From: Trileptium ribeirensis
Lineage: Eukaryota > Nematoda > Enoplea > Enoplida > Thoracostomopsidae
Direction: 5' to 3'
Length of the DNA stretch: 64,000 nucleotides
Assembly (NCBI GenBank): GCA_030248225.1
Contig: JASANE010030054.1
Coordinates: forward strand, 1-64,000
The notes beneath the pieces were generated by a model. It did not search any database. It worked only from the letters and a program-made list of their open reading frames with translations, and had not been told where the DNA came from. Positions 20,074 through 31,282 of the stretch are shown piece by piece. How positions within the stretch are numbered: the first letter of the stretch is position 1; every line of letters begins with the position of its first letter. Made by a program: the position numbers and the translations under genes.

Positions 20074-23000
20074 TTTTTAGGCTTTTCACTTAGCTTAACG
20101 AAATATCTTAACAGAACTGAAATTAGTTTATATTTTATGGCACTTCATACAACTATATACGTTTTTAAATTTTAATGCCAAAAATTGTCGAGAGTAAATG
20201 CATAACTAAACTCAGTCGTTAGTGTACCAATTTTACAAATATGCTAGATCTCATTTTCCAAAACATAGTTAAACGTCAGTGGAACAGTGCATCCCAGTAA
20301 CGGAACAGACAATACACAATCTGTGATAATCAAAGTTCCATGGCTATGTCAATGCAATACGTTGGTTGCAATTTTTTTAAGCGAACACAAAAGTAAAAGT
20401 AGCATAAATGCAAAGGTGTGATCGAAGCTTGCTACTTACGCTTTTACTAGCTTTCTGTCCTAATTGCTAACAAACTCAGCTGTAATTTCATGGAATTCCG
20501 AAAAGCACATTGCTGCTATGTTAAGACGTAGTACAGAGTGCAACTTTGATATCATGCAAAAATGCTAAAATTCGTCGGTGATAGCCTAAGATTAGATTGG
20601 CTAAATAGTGATAACTGAATCTGTGCAAATGCAGTCATTATCAGATCACATAAATAACACTCCATCTAAAGTCGACGGAGATTACCTACTCAGGGCAACT
20701 AAATATATTCGGAAAACTAATTACGCCAGCTGATTCTTTGATTTTATATACTTTTTCAACTAACCATATCAATGTATACCATATCAGCCGTTATCAACAA
20801 TACTATGGTATACTCATAAAATCAAACATTGACTTTTATAATTTTACGTCTCTAGAATTGTTAGCTACGCTCTCCTACACTCCCCACTTCCTCATAATAT
20901 TTTTGTACAAATAACTCTCCACCTCCTTTAAGTAAATTCTATGTGCTTCCAACCACAACGTATAGTCGTTTCGACCACTTAACATTTCTGAGAATTGTTT
21001 AACACCAGTAAGGCACAGAAAAACCATCAGTGTACATTAAAAGAGATATCACACGCGTGGAAATGGTGCTGTCTTCTTGTTAAGTGGAAGTACGAATGAG
21101 TATCAAAAAAAACCGCCAAACCAAGTGGCAATTGCTAAATACGTTTTTGCAACTAATTCCAAGCTACGCCTGACAATTGTACACCCATTGATCCTGAGTT
21201 GTTTTGAAGACTGATGGAGGCTAAAACCATTGGCGAGGAATAATCGCAACTTTAAAGCAAAATATGTCCGATTCAGGCCCAAGTACATGCCGAGTTCCTA
21301 TTTTTTTGCTATAAGCCTCACTGCATTTTTCCGCTTAAAATCACGCCATTTTATGCTGTAGTAGCTGTTGTATCTTTGCGATAGCTAACTAACACTGTTG
21401 AATATCCAGGAAAGAATGTTTGACGCACGGTTATACCAGATGCACATTTTCGAGCTTTTTCAGACCGTTTTTTTCGAATAGTAGTTTTAGAGCCACAAGT
21501 GATAAACTTCCACGCTATTTTAGGCTGTAATGGCGTAATAAGACAATTTAAATTTCGTTTTTTATATCTTTAACGCATATTGGCATGAAAACAGACGAAT
21601 TGTACGAAACAGATTTTCCAGTCACATTAAAGCGGTAACATATTTCTGTATGACCTTGGAAAATCCAAATATGATTCGTTGTTGAGGATAAAACAGTATT
21701 TAATTCTTCTACAAGTATTTGTAAGATTACAACTTTGCTAATCTCCTGCTTGCAAAATTCGTTTTAATATGACTTTAAACTTAGAGTCTAGTTATGTCCG
21801 TGCATAAGGAATAAATTTTTAAACCTGATGAAACTGCTTCCGTCACGATACTATTTGAATACTGCAAATTATTGTGGTTATTTCACATCCCTTGGTTAGT
21901 CTGTGAATTTTAGCATTTCATTGCTTATTTTTAGAATAACCGCTGTTGAATCTGGTTTTGTCTCCGGAATTGGTCGCGGCATATTTGTTTATTTGTCGTC
22001 GTTCTAGCATCGTGGTTGCTGATATTTGGTGTGTATTGGTTACTGGCGTGAACTGGTAAGTATAAGGACTATTTGGCTATTTCAAAAAGGACATATCGGA
22101 AGTGCATGTCCTATCATTACAGCATAATATGACACAATGACATCTCCTCTGCTAAATTCACAGTATTGTAAGGAGGGCTTTTGTGCTTGCGCAACGAACT
22201 GTTCACAGAAAATGCGTCCATGTTAAAATAATCATGATCAAGTCGCCATTTGGGTTTCGATTTAATTGACAAAATAATTATGTTAAGTCATCCAAAACGG
22301 AGTGACCTTGCCCAACTACATCAAATGTGACTGCTTACAAATCAAATATCTTCACTTAGCAATTTTACGTTTGAACATACGTTTTACAGTTTGGTTCCAC
22401 TTGATTAATAACAACTATATGATGGAGGCACCAAAATACAGCCTTGTCAAATATTATGTTTAATGGGTCTGACTGTTTTGTGATTTTTGAAGTATTGGCG
22501 ACAGGATAGTAGCTAACCAGTATGGCATCAGAAAGTCCTTGCTACGCTTACACTTGCGCGAATTATTGTGTTTTTGTTGTTTTTGGACAGTCCACCTCCA
22601 TTCATGTCGGCGGTGTTGTGTATAATATGTGCGCGTTTATTTTTAGTGGCGATTGATTTATTGGTTATCACTGTCCGACTGGTCATTTTTGCAAACAAAT
22701 CGGCATTTTTTTACGTATATACATGTGAATGTGTACGTTGGCCATGAATGTATTGCAGTGTCAGATGGTTGTGTGTATATAGACATGTATGATTATTATT
22801 TTGTTCATGTGAGCATGTGTATGTTTATATTTCGGTAATTTTAGTGAGCGTTTTTTTTTGGTTCTTGTACAGCAATGACAATTGTCGATGTATTTTTGTT
22901 TAAACTCAGTTGCAACATACTGTTATATGTACTAGAAAATGTCAAGTTATTTTTGAGAGATAGTCACATTTTTATGTTTGTGAAATCCTGTTCATTTTTA

Positions 23001-23240
23001 ATTACGAAATGTTTCAAAACAAATAATTTAATATAAAAAATAGACCATTTTGTTTTTTTTGTCCCAAAGTCTGTGAACATTAATACATTTTAAAGGTTGT
23101 TTGCAGCGCATAGCGTGGTTGCACATTGTTTTTAATGTTAAGCACGAGTTGGTCCGACGCATTGTTCGAAGAACTAACAATAATTTGAGATAAAATTACG
23201 CCACAGAGTGCGGTCGTAAACATCGTTAGTTTCTAGAAAT
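20074..23240. other. No recognisable gene
   Basis: Low-GC DNA. The part after about 22600 is T/G-rich on the plus strand. No family-like frame, RNA gene or clear terminal repeat was seen. Confidence 0.45.
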
Positions 23241-23341
23241 AATTGTAGTGTATTATGACAACCAGGATCACGCGGTATTTTCTACATAGTTCTGAGAATA
23301 ACGCCCAGTCATCTGGGGTTTCCTAGATATATCTCGGTAGG

Positions 23342-23406
23342 TATAAAAGATTGAGACAGGCACTCATCGGGCCTCAGTCTCAAAGTGCCTAGCTACTGGT
23401 AAGTGT
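23342..23406 (+). promoter_or_regulatory. TATA box, initiator-like site and splice-donor-like site
   Basis: TATAAAAG lies at 23342-23349. A TCAGTC initiator-like word has its A at 23376, and a donor-like CTG^GTAAGTG has its GT at 23399-23400. The spacing from TATA to initiator (34) is slightly long. This suggests a promoter with a very short first exon, as in some LTR elements. The 23351-23390 segment also carries interleaved complementary blocks (separate entry). No long coding frame follows, and no matching second LTR was found in the window. Confidence 0.45.
23351..23390 (+). other. Two interleaved 7-bp inverted repeats
   Basis: Block 1 TTGAGAC (23351-23357) is complementary to GTCTCAA (23377-23383). 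Block 2 AGGCACT (23358-23364) is complementary to AGTGCCT (23384-23390). The order is 1-2-1'-2', with a 12-nt spacer between the halves and no spacer inside them. Full pairing of both at once is sterically hard, so this suggests alternative hairpins, a partial pseudoknot or intermolecular pairing. Confidence 0.8.
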
Positions 23407-23462
23407 TCACTTTATTCTTACGACCAAGCGGTCTCCTCTATAACTTAAACAATTTTGCGAGC

Positions 23463-23793
23463 GAGCACGTTGGTGCTTCTATACAGCGTTGTTGACTGAG
23501 TTGCACGTATCTGAGAGCACGTTGGTGCTTCTATGCTTGAGAGCACATTAGTGCTTCATCTGTTATTGAATTCGAGAGCACGTTGGTGCTCCAATTGCAT
23601 GCGAGCTTGAAAGCACATTGGTGCTTCAGTTGAGTACTTTTGAGAGCACATTAGTGCTTCTGTTCCTTTAGCTTGAGAGCACATTGGTGCTCCAGCTTAA
23701 GCGCTTATTGAGAGCACACTGGTGCTCCATTTCTGAACCTAGCCTTTGTGGAACTCAGTCTGCAGTGTTGTTGCGAGAGCACACTAGTGCTCC
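23463..23793 (+). repeat. Array of nine small hairpins, motif GAGAGCACrYTrGTGCTYC
   Basis: Copies lie at about 23463, 23514, 23539, 23575, 23608, 23642, 23675, 23710 and 23775. Each is an inverted repeat GAGCAC/GTGCTC or GAGCAC/GTGCTT around a 4-nt loop (GTTG, ATTG, ATTA, ACTG or ACTA). Spacing varies from 25 to 65 bp and the sequence between copies is not conserved, so selection or gene conversion on the hairpin itself is likely. A tenth, broken copy may lie near 23890. Confidence 0.9.
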
Positions 23794-23817
23794 GATATAC
23801 CGTATACGTGTATTCAA

Positions 23818-24007
23818 TCTAAGGCTAGGACTTGGATCTTACGATCCCTCTTCTTAACTCAATCAACACAAATATACGTATACGGCTTTGCGAGCGAAAA
23901 TTTACTGGTGCTTGTGAGTATTTGGTGGTTGTGTGTCACTTATATTATGTATTCATATTGCTAAGGATAGGCATTGGATCTTACGATCCCTCTTCTTATC
24001 TCAATCA
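23818..24007 (+). repeat. Direct duplication of about 48 bp, 141 bp apart
   Basis: CTTGGATCTTACGATCCCTC with flanks occurs at 23818-23866 and again at 23959-24007. Each copy contains a GGATC/GATCC hairpin with loop TTAC. It lies just after the hairpin array and may belong to the same element. Confidence 0.85.
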
Positions 24008-24244
24008 ATTTATATATACTTATATATTTATTCTGCTTGTAGTGTGTCGTCGTTGTGTATTGGTAACGTAGTAACGAGCGTTATCTTAAGTTCGGAGTGC
24101 TACTTCCCCGGTTAATTAAATCTATTCCCACACTACCGATTGAGATTACATTGGCTTTATAGTACATTCCTTTGCCTTTCCTTCTTCAAATATACACACC
24201 TTAGTTAACAACGCCCAACAATAACATCGTTACAACTTAATGAA

Positions 24245-24360
24245 ACTTAGTTGTGCACCTAGCTTTGTATCTGCGCTGCTCCCATGATTTCCTATCTAAT
24301 TTTCACAAAACCGACACAGCTTAGATTCCTTCTTGATTTTGGGGTCACCCATTTTTTGCG
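24245..24360 (+). repeat. Dispersed repeat family R3, copy 1
   Basis: GTTGTGCACCTAGCTTTGTA and the following 100 bp match 52612-52735 (same orientation, diverged). Plus-strand frame 24284-24607 starts inside it and shows no known domain. Confidence 0.65.
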
Positions 24361-26464
24361 TTACAATTCTTACCAAAGATATCGGTTCGAAAAATGGAGA
24401 TTACCAAATTTTCTTCCCGAAAGCTATAACTTCGCTATGATGCATTTTTTATCAGACCTGCTGTTTTCGAGCTATGATCAAAAGCTTAAAAAGCACCACC
24501 AAAAAGCGAAATTTTCCAAATTTTACAAAGTATTTTGCTTCTTGTTTGTGAAAGACGGGGTTACAGTGTTATTTAAGCTGTTAAATACATTAGTTTCATT
24601 GTTTTAACGCCTTATTGGCTGTGTTCTTAACACTACAGGAAGGTGCTGATGCAAGCTTTGGTAAATTTTTGCACTAAAATTAGTATATATATATTTTTGC
24701 CCCTTTTCAATACAGATCTATGCAATGTAGATTTACTAGAGTGTGTCTATAGGTATTTGGCGTTGCTAAATACAATGAAAGCAGTTGTATCTGCGTGGCG
24801 GCATGCATCAAATAATGCATGTTTTGCCGCTCCGGAACTTAAAAATAGCTCCTCAAATTAAAATTTTTCTTAAAATTTATTATTTATAAATTACAACTGT
24901 TTTCGTCTTTTTGTATTTGCAACTGTTATCCAGTGACACTGTAGAAAGAAATTCAGTTCAATAATTTTGATGTGTGACTAAAATAACCGTAGCGTTTCCA
25001 TTAAAGTAATGCCCTTGTATATAACCGTTTTCCTCTTTAAACGGGTTCAGGGAGCGAATAATGAGACAGTTACTAAGCGAAGAGCAGCCACACTCGATCC
25101 GTTTCCTCTCGTTTTGCAAGTTATTAATATATTATCGCCCAAAACATTATCTGTACCATTTCTAACACTCCACGTTTCACTTTCGTTATAGGTTTGTCAT
25201 TTTACATAGATGCATAAATATTTAGTTTTGATACTACATTGGGCCCATGTCAACTTTAGGGGCCGAAGTATAATGCATGCCATGCCATTATCGATACACC
25301 TAAGCCTTAGTCTTAGTCTAAGCAAAGGTAGCCAATATGAGCCAAGTACTAAGCCTAAGCCTGTCAGGGTTCTTTTTTTGTAACATTATAACGTCCGGCA
25401 CCTAAAGTTGAAATGGACCCTGCATTTTTGGACTTAAAATGTGTATAAATGCACCAGGATTTGTTTCTTGATAGTTTTACTCTTTTCGGGACACCACTTT
25501 TTTCCAATAAACAACCGTATCTGCATATAGAGATATACTTAAATGTAGCCCCTAGAAAACTTGAAAAATTAACTTGTGCTAACTTTTGTTAGACAGCAAT
25601 GCTGCGTCAGCCAGCAACTCCTGGTATACCTAACTTTACTTTGGAATGCGCATTCCAGCAAAATTAGCAATGACATCCGTGCAAAGCAACATACAATTTA
25701 ACAAGTCTGACAAAAGTTAAAACTGTTTACAGAGATGAAGCCGTTATAAAATCATGACGCACAGCATGCAATGATCCCTTTATAGAAATATACAGGTTCC
25801 ACATTTATTTATCTATATATACAATCTACAGACCCATAGCCATGGAGTTTTATAAGAGTGCTGACCCTTCATTGACTCCGTATGACCCATAACAGACATC
25901 TCCCCCACTAAACCTCTAAAATTTTCATTTTAGAATACCACAATATTCCTTTTCCCTCATTTTTGCTATAATTTTGTCCAATATCCCATATTTAGCTAAA
26001 ACTTTCCGTTCGCCTTCGGCGCGAGGTGAGTACTCTACAAGAGTGTGTAAATATGGCTCAGGAGGGGTCCGACTCTTAGGAGGCATCACCCATATGGACA
26101 CCTATAATGTATGTTCATATTTTTGCGAGTGATGAGCCATAGCTAGAGGTTCCTCCCTTTGTTACGTGACGCAGCTGACTCCTCGGCCTATGATCGCTAG
26201 CCTCGGAGGGCTAAAAACCCGGTAAAGCACGGAAGCATGGGGTCCCAGCTCAATCCCACTGGCGCGATTGAGATAAAATGCCATATACATTTAGCGTTTC
26301 ACATAAATAACCATATTTGGCTCTCTTCAAATTGCTGCAGACCCACGAGCTTACGTGCTGCGGCTACGGGTCTGATAATTATAAATTTTTATATATAAAT
26401 GACATCACGCGGTTGAAGGCATGTAATAAACTAAATAAATAAAATTGTAACTTATGTGGTTGGA
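24361..26464. other. No recognisable gene; short TAAGCC-type repeats
   Basis: AT-rich DNA. A cluster of CCTAAGCC/TTAGTCTTAGTC words lies at 25303-25370, next to TAACATTATAACGTCCGGC, which recurs near 26700. Similar clusters are at 6907, 26595, 29610 and 33541. Confidence 0.45.
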
Positions 26465-26479
26465 ATTATATACGTGTAA

Positions 26480-26579
26480 TATAGGATATAATGGTGGATC
26501 GTTACATGGCATGACGTGCATATCTGTATGCATTACAGCTTGGCACATGGCATGCATAATGATGCACCATTATAATATA
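26480..26579. repeat. Imperfect inverted repeat with arms of about 34 bp
   Basis: The left arm holds ATAATGGTGGATC and CATGGCATG (26480-26513). The right arm holds CATGGCATG and GATGCACCATTATA (26546-26579). The arms match with a few differences and a spacer near 32 bp. A partial relative (ATGCATGCCATGCCATTAT) lies near 25274. Confidence 0.7.
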
Positions 26580-26689
26580 ATACATATACATACTAGTCTT
26601 AGCCTAAGCTAAGGGCTTTATATGAGACATACACTAAGCCTAAGCCTAAGTCCGTAGGATGCCGACCCCGAACCCCCAGTTCTAAGCTG

Positions 26690-26880
26690 TTCTTTTTTCT
26701 AACGTTATAACGTACGGCCCATCAGGGTTACTTGGACCCTCATAACTTTCTAACGGTGGGGTAGATTTCAATAAATTACACACCATTCGACTTCTCTCAT
26801 CAAGCCGAGTCGAATGGTATCCAATATGACCATATTCCGAAGAAAAAATTTTTGGGTTCCCAAGGGACCTATGGAAAAAA
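26690..26880 (-). repeat. Dispersed repeat family R1, copy 3 (inverted)
   Basis: Contains the reverse of the family core: CATCAGGGTTACTTGGACCC, CTAACGGTGGGGTAGATTTC, GAGTCGAATGGTATCCAATA and TTCCGAAGAAAAAATTTT. It is more diverged than the 6970 and 10781 copies. Confidence 0.7.
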
Positions 26881-27011
26881 TTTTTTATTGGGGATGTGGG
26901 TAATATGGGTATTTTCTGAATCATCGAGCTAAATCGATTGGTATCAAAATTTTATCTGTATCTTCAAAATTGACGAAATTCCGGCCGGGAGGGGGATAAC
27001 CGAACAGACCC

Positions 27012-27517
27012 ATTTATTGCAACTGTGCGAGCAGTATCACAGTTTGTCTCATTTATAGCATTCTGGACAGGTGACCCAATCTCAGGAAATTATAGTATAT
27101 ATGCCTTCTACTATTTGCTCTTAGAAACAATAATATCAAGTTTCCTGAAGAATAACATGTAACTTGAAAGTGGTTATTCTACGATCCATGCGTTATAAGC
27201 ACATTGGGTTTGACGCAATATACGCAAGAGTGTATAATAGTGGAAGGCATTTTTTGCACTGGCGGTTCAAAAACTTACATATTGATCCATAAATAAAAAT
27301 TATTAGTTTCCTCAGTCTCTTTAAAGTTCCAGAAAGGCAATAATGCCATCGCAATACATTACTTTTAATGTAAAAGTTAGTTTTTATACATTTTAAGTCC
27401 ACAGTATGTTCATTTCTCCCTTTATTTGTATTACTATATATAAGTTTCGAAGACCAGTTTCCGGTCTCGTGTTCCGTATCCGGTTTAAATGAACGGTTCC
27501 GGGTATTTCCTGCCAGT
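27012..27517 (+). repeat. Dispersed repeat family R4, copy 1
   Basis: Starts TTTATTGCAACTGTGCGAGC and ends in CCGGTTTAAATGAACGGTTCCGGG. A close copy is at 46000-46620, inside the foldback element. The end next to CGGTTCCGG suggests that the family is a non-autonomous DNA element; the other terminus is unclear. Confidence 0.85.
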
Positions 27518-27920
27518 GACCCACTGACCAGGTCATGGTAGGGACCCGGTCGAAGTAGTTAACCGATGACCTGATCGCCGTAGTGACCTAATGGAAAGGC
27601 TAATTTCTAAAACAAGCAACGCATAATTTGCGAATTCGTAAAACAAATGGTCTTATAAAACAGTTGAATATCTGCTTGGCACACGACTATTATAGACGGG
27701 TTACAGTGGCGTTTTCGATAGTGCTTAACTAAAAACTACAGCCTGGACAAAAGTAAGTGTTCATGTGAAATGTAAGCTTCTGTGTTTGGCTGTACCTTGA
27801 AAGTCGTTTTGTCATTTTTGAAGTAGTTTGTACATCAATTGCAAGCAGCTGTCATATAAAACAGATGTAAAAATTAACACATGCTGCTGCCTAGGGCTGT
27901 AAATCATACATGCACGTGGT
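27518..27920. other. No recognisable gene
   Basis: Contains a GGTC/GACC-rich bit at 27520-27595 (CCACTGACCAGGTCATGG and similar), otherwise unremarkable. Confidence 0.4.
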
Positions 27921-27963
27921 CCGAAGACCCAGTGGGATGTCTTCGGCATCGCCAATTGGCGAT
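27921..27963. other. 8-bp hairpin next to a 16-bp perfect palindrome
   Basis: CCGAAGAC (27921-27928) pairs with GTCTTCGG (27939-27946) across a 10-nt loop. One base later ATCGCCAATTGGCGAT (27948-27963) is a perfect palindrome. Confidence 0.85.
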
Positions 27964-30044
27964 CAGCCTGCCGGCGGGTGGGGAGGTCATCAGGCGTAAA
28001 TGCTGCAAATTTTTTGGAACTCAAAATTTTTCTTAATTTCTGACAAATTTCGCCTCCGCACGCGGGGCGGGTGGGAGACGCTACCTCACATGGGGTCTGA
28101 GCCTCAGAGGGATAATGGCATTCTCTCGGCCTATGAACATGTATGTTTTAAATCTTGCTTCCGACCTCCACGGCATGAACAACAAAGCAGCCCACTGCTC
28201 TTATACCAACCTTTTATCGCTAATTTAGCGCAATCGTGGTCGCAGAGTTATTTTTTGCGCGCTTGCCTTTGAAATGTGTCTTACGAAACAGCTGAGAACA
28301 TAAAGAGCATGGAAAAAGCACTGCCCCATCTATGTTTACTGCAGTGATGAGAGTGGTTTCACCTTCCATGTCAGACCGGGTCACACACCGTGATCCGGTG
28401 ACCCAGGCACAGATGTGGCACGAAATGTCCCGGTTCCATCTCTGATAACAGCAATGGACATAATAAGACTTGGTAATAAGACTTCACCGAAGAACTTACG
28501 ATTAACAACATTTCAAGAGTAAAATACAGTTTCTTAAATGGAGACCCGAAAAGAGCTATCAATCCGATGGTTTCGGAAACTCAATGTATGCTGAAAACAA
28601 GGCATGCGTTAAGAAGTAAAAAATTTATAGCCTATCTTGACAAGTCATTTATCCCGAATTAAAAGGTATGATATACACAAATGAGATCACATGGAACCGT
28701 ATTTTCAATGTAAAAATTTAGTATTTTTATAAAAACCATGTTAGAATCTTTTTAATGAACCTTTGTAAAAAACGATTTTTTGAATAGTAGACATTTTCGA
28801 GCACAAGTTTGCCTTAGGAGAGGGAATACACATATGCTTTAATAGGACAAAATACCATAATAAATACTGTGGCCGACAAAATTGTTCATAATTAATGTCA
28901 CAAGTACATTATATAATGTCACAAGTACATTATATAATAGCAAACATTTATAACACACAAAATTTTAAAATTTACACAAAATACATATAATAAAAATATA
29001 ACTACCCAACAAAAGTATATTGGTAACGAAATTAAACTGTAATAACAATAATCAGTTTTATATTCACAAAGCGTGGATCCTTAAACGCAACAATACACAG
29101 AAGATCGAGAACATCTTAAAATCCGATCCATGTGAACGCGAATTCCTAATCCAAAACTGCGAATACTGAGTTCATTGAACAGCATTGTTCGGACAGCTGG
29201 GCTTCAAAGACATTGTTGCACGGGATATACGATAAGATGTCTGCACAGATACTATATATCGTAACCGAAATCAATTTCACACGATGCAAAATAACTGAAT
29301 TTAAATTCACTTTAAGGTCCTTTAGCCCGCCCATGGACAACATTGGTCAACAGTGAAGATACCGCGTTAATTATGGTACATCCCGTTCTACTCAGTTCGA
29401 CGAGCTGGTTCACAAAATATTAATTTCGGCCATCTTCAAAGAAAATTTTATTTCTAAATTTTTGGGTTAACTCGGTACCCAAACGTTTTAAACTTTTTTC
29501 TCGATAAATGCATACAATGTATAATATACAATAAACGTATGTTATACAACATTCGAACGGCATTGATGAGCAGAGTTAAAAGGAGCTATTGCAATTTATA
29601 TGAAATCCTAAGCCTAGCCTGAAATGCTAAGTCTAATTCTTAACGCATGAAGCGATTATGGTAATTTTACGAGCATTCGACTCAGCTCGTCAATCCTGTT
29701 CGAGTCAAAAATAGAAGTGTACATTTTAACAAAATTTTAGGTACCAGGAGGGGAATCAAATAAATGGGGACGCATTTTGCCATAAAAGCTGCGAGAATTG
29801 ATATTCTCTGAATCACCTCGTCCGCTGAGTCCAATGGCACTAGAATGATCCCTTGTAACTTCAAAATTATTCGATTTCAGTCTGTGTGAAGGGCAAGAGA
29901 GGGCTAAAGAAAATAGCCCGAACTTAACTTGAATTTGTTACCCTATAAGAACGGAGGGGCAACAACTTGACATGACTATCATAGGACAAAAATTGTAAGT
30001 TTCATTGTGGGCCTGGACTAAGCTTAAGATTAATTAATCTTATG
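27964..30044. other. No recognisable gene; one direct repeat
   Basis: TAATGTCACAAGTACATTAT is repeated head to tail at 28892-28939. The minus-strand frame 29146-29343 is Cys-containing and open for 65 codons, but I do not recognise it and see no clear splice borders. Confidence 0.4.
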
Positions 30045-31053
30045 TAGAGTTGCATCCAGGTCCGGTTTCCTGTTACCGGGTATTTCTGACGAAAAATTCC
30101 GGGTCCGGTTATTTTATTTTGCAAGGTCCGGGTCTGAGTCCGTGTCCGGGTACTGCCAAAAATACCCCGACTGCTTGACTGATTATAAAGTGAAACTAAA
30201 TCGTGTTCAGATATGCGATGGTTATGTTGGAAAATGTAATAGTCGCCGAAACTAGCCGCTACTAACTCTATGGATCATCCATTCTAGCTAAGAATCTGAT
30301 CAAAAAATTAATTTTCAAAAATTTATGCTCGTTCGCTGCTCAAACGATGCTATCTCGCACTAAAGACGCAGGCAGTCCACAGCGGCAGCCCTAACTTTTA
30401 ATATGTGATACATACAAAGTTGCTTAAATTGTACTAACACGTAAAAGGTGACACAATTTTACCATATTGACGAGAAAACTTTCCCACATATTATTATTAC
30501 AGAGGATTCAAGTTAAATGACTTGCATTTGATGTTAAATTACTATATAATAGACCAGCCACTTTAAAACTCGAGGGTGAAAATTGCTTTCATTAATTTTA
30601 TAGGTGCCCTTCGAGATTAGCTTAAAGTCAATCCTCTCTACCGTATCAGAAAACTAGAACTAGTGTAAGATGTTGCACTATTAGAAGATACGTTAAACGT
30701 CAATCATTTACATTAAACAATACAGCAGAGAGCACGTTTCGGTTAAGTGTTGAATTCTCGATTAAGTGTTGAATTCAAATATTTCAGTTGACACCTCAGC
30801 AAAGCGCCAATATCGATAAGGCAATCTGTGAAATGGTCGCTATGGACTACGAGCCATTTCGAGTTACATATATATTACCAGCCATATTGTTATATATAAC
30901 ATGGATATGTATAAACCTATATGTATGTATATTTATCATTTATCTGAGTAGTCCGTATCTGGGTATTGGTTTTCAAAAATTCCGGGTCCTGGTCCGGTTG
31001 ATTATTTTTCAAGGTCCGGGCCCGGGTATTAATTTTGAAAACTTGCAACTCTA
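30045..31053. mobile_element. Non-autonomous inverted-repeat element (hAT-like ends, about 1.0 kb)
   Basis: The ends are TAGAGTTGCA (30045-30054) and TGCAACTCTA (31044-31053), a perfect 10-bp inverted repeat. GGTCCGG/CCGGGTATT-rich subterminal blocks follow on both sides. The 8-bp flanks ATCTTATG and GCCTTATA match at 5 of 8 positions, with only transitions differing, which would fit an old 8-bp target duplication. No transposase is inside; the plus-strand frame 30788-31054 is not family-like. Confidence 0.6.
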
Positions 31054-31213
31054 GCCTTATAGTTAGGGTCAAGCTGAGAGTTACAGAAAAAAACTATAAC
31101 GATGATTCGAGGGGGAAAACTTGACGTGATCCGAACCATTTATTCTTCCATGCTTGTCCACATCTTATCATATTCCTACATTAACCGACGTAGCACTCTC
31201 CGTGGCGGGATGC

Positions 31214-31282
31214 TTGAACGCAACAATATACAAATATATATCAATTTCTGAACGCAACAATATACAAATATATAACAATATC
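31214..31282 (+). repeat. Direct repeat of about 34 bp, two copies
   Basis: GAACGCAACAATATACAAAT followed by ATATAxxAAT occurs twice head to tail. Confidence 0.85.

Noticed and set aside
23463..23793. CRISPR array
   Set aside because: The repeats are only 19 bp, each is a hairpin, spacing is irregular, and the DNA is eukaryotic with no cas genes.
28371..28562. Short minus-strand frame overlapping a GGTCACC-rich patch
   Set aside because: No motif, no splice borders and no neighbouring coding block.
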